64,000 bases of DNA. Source: Pseudisothecium myosuroides. Its lineage: Eukaryota; Streptophyta; Bryopsida; Hypnales; Lembophyllaceae. The position numbers were made by a program, and so were the translations under genes. Positions 58,721 through 64,000 of this stretch are shown piece after piece (position 1 is the stretch's first letter; every line of letters starts with the position of its first letter). Location of the stretch: the NCBI GenBank assembly GCA_951799445.1, contig OX637287.1, positions 30,832,224 through 30,896,223 on the forward strand, written 5' to 3'. Below the pieces are notes generated by a model, which was given only the letters and a program-made list of their open reading frames with translations, ran no database searches and was not told where the DNA came from.

Positions 58721-59593
58721 GTTGTCAGGAATGGGTTGCCTCCCATGTGTACACATCAAAACCAAATTTTTGTTATGTGTTTACAACATATGTTAAATAA
58801 ACCTTTTCTTTTGTCTGGGGCTGTTTGACCAATATAGTTTGAAATTTTAAATGTGTGACGTGTGTGCAAAAGTCAACGGAATTTTTGCATGTTTTGAAAA
58901 TTCCTTCTTTATGCCAACACAATTTCAATCAAGTTTCGAGTGTTGGAACTTGGAACAAAAGGGTAGAAGACTATTTTCTTGTTAGCAATTTTTGGACCTT
59001 CACCCTGTTGAGAAGTCAAGCTAGATGAGAGATGTTGTAAAGTAATTTAGAGAAGAAAGAATGAGATTACGTACTCATTGAGGATTGAGGATTCAGAGGT
59101 TCGAACTTCGAAATTGAATGGTTAACCCACTCCTTTCACGTCGTCTACGCAACTCTCCTGGCACTCAGGGATTTGCAGGAAGCAGTGGAAGAAGAAACGA
59201 ACATCAAAATATGAAAAAATATTTACAAGCACGATCAATCAATAATGTGTTAAAGAGTGTTAGCTAAGTTACACGGTCATGGTTGTCGCAAATTAGTCTC
59301 TCTGGTTGCAGAAAATAGTACTCGTAAACTAAGGATTTCCCGTTTTAAAGTGTCACTACTTCATAGCCATTTAAACAAAGCTATACACTGATGCACACGA
59401 AAATTTGCGATGCAAACTTTTACAGGAATTGTACAAGGTATAAATATGTTACATCCAGCAACTGATCATCTTTCTAAAACTAAAAAATTAAGAATGATCC
59501 GCACACCAAATGCGGCGATCTTCAAATCAAGAACTATTGTACACAAGATGCTATTAATATCTGATCCTACAATTGCAAACAAGTGGACGATAC
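58721..59593. other. Downstream flank of the coiled-coil gene
   Basis: The part just below 59594 is the probable 3' UTR of the minus-strand gene; an open frame there on the other strand is incidental. The rest is unremarkable. Confidence 0.4.
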
Positions 59594-61479
59594 TTAGCTT
59601 GCGCCATGGTGGCAAGCTAAGGCATGCTTCACCTTGGTGCCCATTCCCTTCTTCTCTTTCTCGTAAACGGGAAGTTCACCAGTAAGAATCATCTGCTCAG
59701 CTTTGTCCTTCAACTCAGCGAGATCTCGTTTTTTCAGTTCTTCCTGCTCAGCTTTTGCCTGCACAACATTCAATCATCAGGACCTTATCGTATACCAAAT
59801 TTTGTCTCCAAAATTTCAAAGTTCAAATATACTGTAACACACTCGCCCACCAAAGATTAATTGAATGCTAATACGTCTTCAAAAAAAAGTGAATTAAATT
59901 AGGTTATGACAGTCGGATGTTTTCGCCTTCCGCTAATGCAGCCACTACCAGGAGAATCAGCAAAGATCGCAAAGAAAGAGAAACTGCTAGTGCTTACCCG
60001 CTCGGCTTGAGAATGCGCATCAGCAATCCCTTTCTCGCATTGCTCAGCAGCATACGCTTTCAATTTGACGGCTTCCTCCTTGGCGTTAGAAACAATCTTA
60101 TCCGCTTTTACCTGCAGAATTCAAAATAAATTAAACAAATTCAGAATAACGATCTATAGTCATAGCATGGCAAGGAATAAAACCAACAGCTCGCTGCAAA
60201 CAATGCTAAAATATGTGAAATAGACGAAATGAGGTATACCTCAGCAGTGCGGACAGACTGCTCGGCCTTTGCCTCCTCACGCTTCCTATGCTCAATAGCA
60301 CGTGCTTCATCCTTCATCCTCTTCTGTTCAAGCATTGACTGCAATACAAATCCAGATTTGGATCAGTATACGAAAGAAATGAACTAACCTAATAATAAAT
60401 CATCAATAATGATTTAAGTGCGAAAATGTAAATGCCGTGATAGAGGCATAAAGCCACACACGATGCATCCGATACCAAGCAGGAAAGAAATAGCGGAGTT
60501 TTTCACTTACCTCAGCTGTTGCAGACCGTGCCTCAGACTTGCGAGTTTCCGAGAGCAAGTAGGCATTCACTTCAGATTCCACTCTCTGCTTGTGAGCATC
60601 AGCCATAGCCTCGGCCTTCATGTTCCGCGATGCAGGAGACGTTGGACCTGATCAGCATTCCACATCAGGTCCCGCTAGTAATGTTTTCCTAAAGTAAAAT
60701 ATGCAAAATCACAATGCCGACGACATGGCAATTCCACACTACTTACTTATTTCATTTTCTGCAGAACGCAATAATTATTTTATATCGCTTCTTCTTACTA
60801 AACTAGAATTCGTTTGTGTATATTTAATAACTTACGGACAATGAAGGTTCGCGCTTCTTCTTTCAGCAGTCATTCAAAATAAAATGTTTCCTAGTCTGAT
60901 ATGAAACAAACAGTGCATCTCGCAGTAATTGAATAAACAGTGAATTTACAAAACTCAAAACTCATTCACAATGACGACGACACGGCAATTCCACACTGCT
61001 TATTTCATTTTCTGCAAAACGCAGTAATTGTTTCACATCGCTTCTTCTTACTAGACTAGAATTTGTTTGTGAATCCTTAATAACTTACGGACAACGAAAA
61101 ATTCGCGCTTCTTTTTACGCAGTCATTCAAAATAAAATGTATCCTAATCGAAAACTCTGATATGAAACAAGTAGTGCATCTCGCAGGAATTGAAATAAAC
61201 GGCGTATTTACAAAACTCGGAAATCTTGAACAACTGCAACTTGAAACGCAACTTGAAATGCGATCAACCAACACGGCAAGTCCCTTACTATTTGAATCAA
61301 AACTTCAAAAATCTTAAACAACTGTTACTTGAAACGCAACTTGAAATGCGAGCAATCTACATGGCAAGTCCCTTACTGTTTGAATCAAAACTGTTTACCG
61401 CCGAGTTGTTCGCCATCGCGCTGTGCGGCATGGAGGTGGCCTCAGTGTTCACCGGTTGAGGTCGCTGCGCAGTTGCCAT
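59594..61479 (-). CDS. Lys/Glu/Ala-rich coiled-coil protein, LEA-like, unrecognised
   Basis: Four exons are well defined with GT/AG borders and consistent phase: 60647-60511, 60338-60240, 60111-59998 and 59758-59594. They give about 170 residues. The protein is almost wholly charged helix (for example MKAEAMADAHKQRVESEV, MLEQKRMKDEARAIEHRKR, KADKIVSNAKEEAVKLKAYA) and ends LTGELPVYEKEKKGMGTK, then VKHALACHHGAS. A likely first exon (61479-61399, MATAQRPQPVNTEATSMPHS and seven more) ends at GCG/GTAAAC in phase 0, but exon two needs phase 1. So a missed small exon, a weaker donor 10 bp further on, or a start at the Met in exon two must explain the join. No signal peptide or membrane segment is seen. 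Composition suggests a disordered or LEA-like protective protein. It is not a remorin by motif. The function is unknown. Confidence 0.7.
60711..61221. repeat. Tandem duplication of about 255 bp in the first intron
   Basis: Copies at 60711-60962 and 60968-61221 are about 85 percent alike by eye, from ACAATG.CGACGACA.GGCAATTCC to ATTTACAAAACTC. Both keep a GTAAGTTATTAA donor-like sequence on the gene strand, though no coding exon fits before it. Confidence 0.85.
61222..61400. repeat. Tandem duplication of about 88 bp at the exon 1 edge
   Basis: AACTTGAAACGCAACTTGAAATGCGA and GGCAAGTCCCTTACT.TTTGAATCAAAACT each occur twice in succession. The second unit ends at the exon 1 donor. Confidence 0.85.
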
Positions 61480-61913
61480 GATCTCTCCCTTCACTTCCAA
61501 TTCAAGAATCCAACAACACCGCTAGCTATCCCAGCAAAAACAAAGAAACAAACTGCTTCCCACGATTTCTTCACAAGCTTTTTAAAAAGAAACAAACTGC
61601 TTCCCACGGTTTCTTCACAGGCTCCTTCGAAAAAATCAAGGAGATCTAAAAAGAAGATTGTACACAAATGCCACAGAAATCGAGATGGTGCGGTGTCTGC
61701 AGCAAATTCGAATCTGAATAACTTACACTTCAAAATACCCCACCAGAGTACCAGACTCCTTCTTATGTGATGCCGGAGTCAGGGAATAGACGGTGAGGAT
61801 CCTCTCGAGCAGGAGATCCGACGGTCCATGCTGTGGGGGTCCAGTGCGGAGGGGCGCCCGACTGAGCGCTTGCCAAGTGTTGGGAACTCAGTGGTCCATG
61901 TGGCAGGTATTTG

Positions 61914-61920
61914 ACGTGGC
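61914..61920 (+). promoter_or_regulatory. ABRE-like ACGTGGC upstream of the coiled-coil gene
   Basis: TGACGTGGCAC lies about 435 bp above the presumed start codon. ACGTGGC is the known abscisic-acid response core bound by bZIP factors and works in either orientation. A single copy without a visible coupling element is modest evidence. Confidence 0.4.
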
Positions 61921-62136
61921 ACGATAGATGGGGTTTTTTCTGTTTCCAGTATTTCCGGAATCCCGGGCTTATGTGTCACCCTTGGATCTGTGGATTGTTT
62001 TAGTACGCGACTGAAATATCTTCATGTCGTACACCTGTTTACACTTGAAAACTAAACATCATCGTAAGTCCTAAAGTTGGTACGGAGAATCAAATCAACT
62101 TATCATCTTAAAAAAAACTCTCTTGGCATTGTCATA

Positions 62137-62790
62137 TTCCCTCTATCTCAAAATAAATCCGTGGTTTCCTAGAAAACATTAGATTAACGCATGTAAGCAA
62201 CTCCTATTTGGACATGAATGCGTAGTTCTTATAGCTTTTGGTTAGCCCCAGTAGGCCTAAAAGTTTCATATCCAAAAGTCAAGTAGACCATGTTCAAGAA
62301 ACGTAGCGAAATTGACAATTTCCTTGTTTTCTTCAATTGGCTCCGGTGCAATGAATTTCGGTTGTCCTGCTACCAACTCCCGTGAATTTCACTTCGATGA
62401 GGTCAATTTTCATCAACTCCTTCAATGAATTTTGATGACCTCAAGTCAATGTTTCTTGACCCTTTCTTTGCATTTTCCGATCCAATCTTTGCAGCCAGAG
62501 TCTGTGATTCTTATTCAATCGGATCTTGTAAAGAAAGTGAGATTATATAGTGGAAGTCACTGCAATTAGAGTTTGGAATTCATTGCAACCAAAATGTACG
62601 ATTTGGCTTTGGGATTCAAGTTCGACCAAATTGTAGGATTAAAGGCAATTGACTCTTGCAATTCGAGTGCCATATGTCCGGTAATTCAAGTTTTGTCAAT
62701 TCGACGATTTCCATGAACAATTGAAACATCAAATTTAATTTGAAACAAACAAATTTAGAAAATCTAAGATTTATTTTGAGACAGAGGGAG
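62137..62790. mobile_element. Stowaway-like MITE, family J copy 2
   Basis: It begins TTCCCTCTATCTCAAAATAA and ends TTATTTTGAGACAGAGGGAG, with TA on each side. Inverted ends of about 30 bp resemble the Stowaway consensus. At 654 bp it is long for the group. It lies about 660 bp upstream of the coiled-coil start codon. Confidence 0.75.
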
Positions 62791-64000
62791 TATGACTCTC
62801 ACATAACATTATTGCTTATAAAAGTTCATACTGCACAAGAAGCAACTTCCATATAATTAAAACTTGATATGATTTTAATAGAAGGCATTAAGGTTGGGTT
62901 TTGAACCAAAGTTCAAATCTAGTTTTTAACTCCCTTCTGGAATCATGGAATAAGGAATTTGATGGAAAGTTTTGGTTATTCTCAAAATCTAACCCAAAGG
63001 CATAAATTTTGAGAATAGCCAAAATTTTCAAGCGTATTCTTTAGCACATGGTTGGCTCCCATGAAAAGTGAGAAAAATTGGGTTTGGGACAACTTGTTCG
63101 AAACTCAACTCCAACACCCTCTTATGATGCACTAGATGTGATTTTTATACGACTTTATAAGAGCTTTATATGATTTGAACTTTCAAGTGACTTTAATTTT
63201 TTTATCTTTAGCAAAGTATATCAAAAAAAAAAAAAGATTCAAACAACTTTCCAAATATACAACTCTTCTAAAGTTTTGACTTTTAAAAGTTATTCAAGTT
63301 GTAACTTTTAAGATTTGCTAAAATTTCAAACCATTTGATTGAAGTTCATATGAAAGTTGTGTGAACATTACATCTGGTATGGTATTGAATGTCATATGAA
63401 TGTCATATGACAATGATAAGGGTTGTTTATTGACATGAAGAGTATATATAATTTTTTCCATCAACATCATACAATATAAACTCACATTGAAATCATATGA
63501 CTACAGCATCTAGTGTGGCATAGACCTTCATAAGCATTAATGTCCAATGAAAGTCAAATAACTATGCTAACGGGATTTTTTGGAGATGAGAAACTTGGTC
63601 ACAATAGATATTAGTAATTTGTTGTTCACATACGATCAATACAACTACTTCTTTAGCAATAGCATACAATATTATGAGGCACACTAGTAATGATATTTAG
63701 TGTTACTTACCTTATTCCTTGATTCACGCTAATTCTTTAACAAATAGTGTTCAGTTTGACTTTCAATGTTGGTAACATTAGTGATACTCTTGACATTTAG
63801 TGCATTGCATGTCAACAAGAACACTACTAAAAGTACAATAGTTGACAAATAGTATTCATGTTGACATTTAGTATTGGTAACATTAGTAGTGTGGTTGACA
63901 TTTAGTGATAGGGTTTGTAATTAGAGTTCCAAACACTAAATATCATTATTAGTGTATTGAGGTGGTGTTTCAATTGAGTTATTTGTGCATCATTTGCAAC
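62791..64000. repeat. Gene-free stretch with direct repeats at the right end
   Basis: No gene is seen. Two copies of a segment AACAAATAGT.TTCA..TTGAC, GGTAACATTAGT and TTGACATTTAGTG lie at about 63737-63804 and 63841-63908. The motif GACATTTAGTG recurs between and after them. ATATGACAATG/TCATATGAATGTCATATGA palindromic bits occur near 63395. Confidence 0.5.

Noticed and set aside
59594..60647. Assignment of the coiled-coil gene as a remorin
   Set aside because: The charged helix looks similar at first glance, but the remorin C-terminal anchor block and its tail motif are absent; the tail here is different.
60768..60840. Small coding exon before the GTAAGTTATT sites in the duplicated intron
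   Set aside because: Every acceptor tried gave an in-frame stop or the wrong phase, so I could not support an exon there.

Overview
The window reads as nuclear DNA of a land plant with a large, AT-rich, repeat-laden genome. Supporting this are a seven-exon gene with plant-type GT/AG introns for a 315-residue aldo-keto reductase of the plant AKR4C type, Ty1/copia retrotransposons primed with the usual plant TGGTATCAGAGC site, CACTA-, hAT- and Stowaway-like MITEs, and a METTL5-like exon. I cannot fix the species. A non-seed plant is a guess, based on the unusual transposon content.

Only two genes look intact, both on the minus strand: the aldo-keto reductase (coding exons 19725-21799, probably with a 5' UTR exon near 22.8-22.95 kb) and a Lys/Glu/Ala-rich coiled-coil protein (59594-61479) whose upstream DNA holds an ABRE-like ACGTGGC. 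Both have a long first intron expanded by tandem duplication, and both lie about 0.5-0.7 kb from a MITE with Stowaway-like ends. If the second protein is LEA-like, both genes could serve stress tolerance (carbonyl detoxification and desiccation protection), but that is inference.

Layout: 1-19 kb is gene-free and built from short inverted-repeat elements. Many begin CCC(C)TAAAGG or similar and sit between TTAA sites (families A, B, C, G); others end in AGGTAG between TA dinucleotides (D, E); a foldback element lies at 3.9-4.8 kb and a GC-rich orphan island at 9.65-10.26 kb. 19.7-23 kb is the reductase gene. 23.2-27.4 kb holds nested MITEs. 27.4-33.0 kb is one nearly complete decayed copia element carrying two TTAA elements and one hAT-like element. 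33.4-40.5 kb is a second copia element carrying a TTAA element and a 1.39-kb probable solo LTR. 41.5-49.2 kb is a decayed minus-strand transposase resembling the fungal Plavaka group (CACTA-related), split by about 4.9 kb of GC-richer DNA with tandem repeats. 49.6-55 kb contains a METTL5-like exon, PPR-like fragments and an unrecognised multi-exon plus-strand gene. 55.4-56.5 kb is the 3' end of a third copia element. 59.6-61.5 kb is the coiled-coil gene, followed by repeats.

The strongest observation is the TTAA-flanked family. At two places inside copia reading frames, removing the element and one TTAA gives an uninterrupted frame across the junction. This is the footprint of piggyBac-type precise insertion, a superfamily I do not know to be established in land plants.
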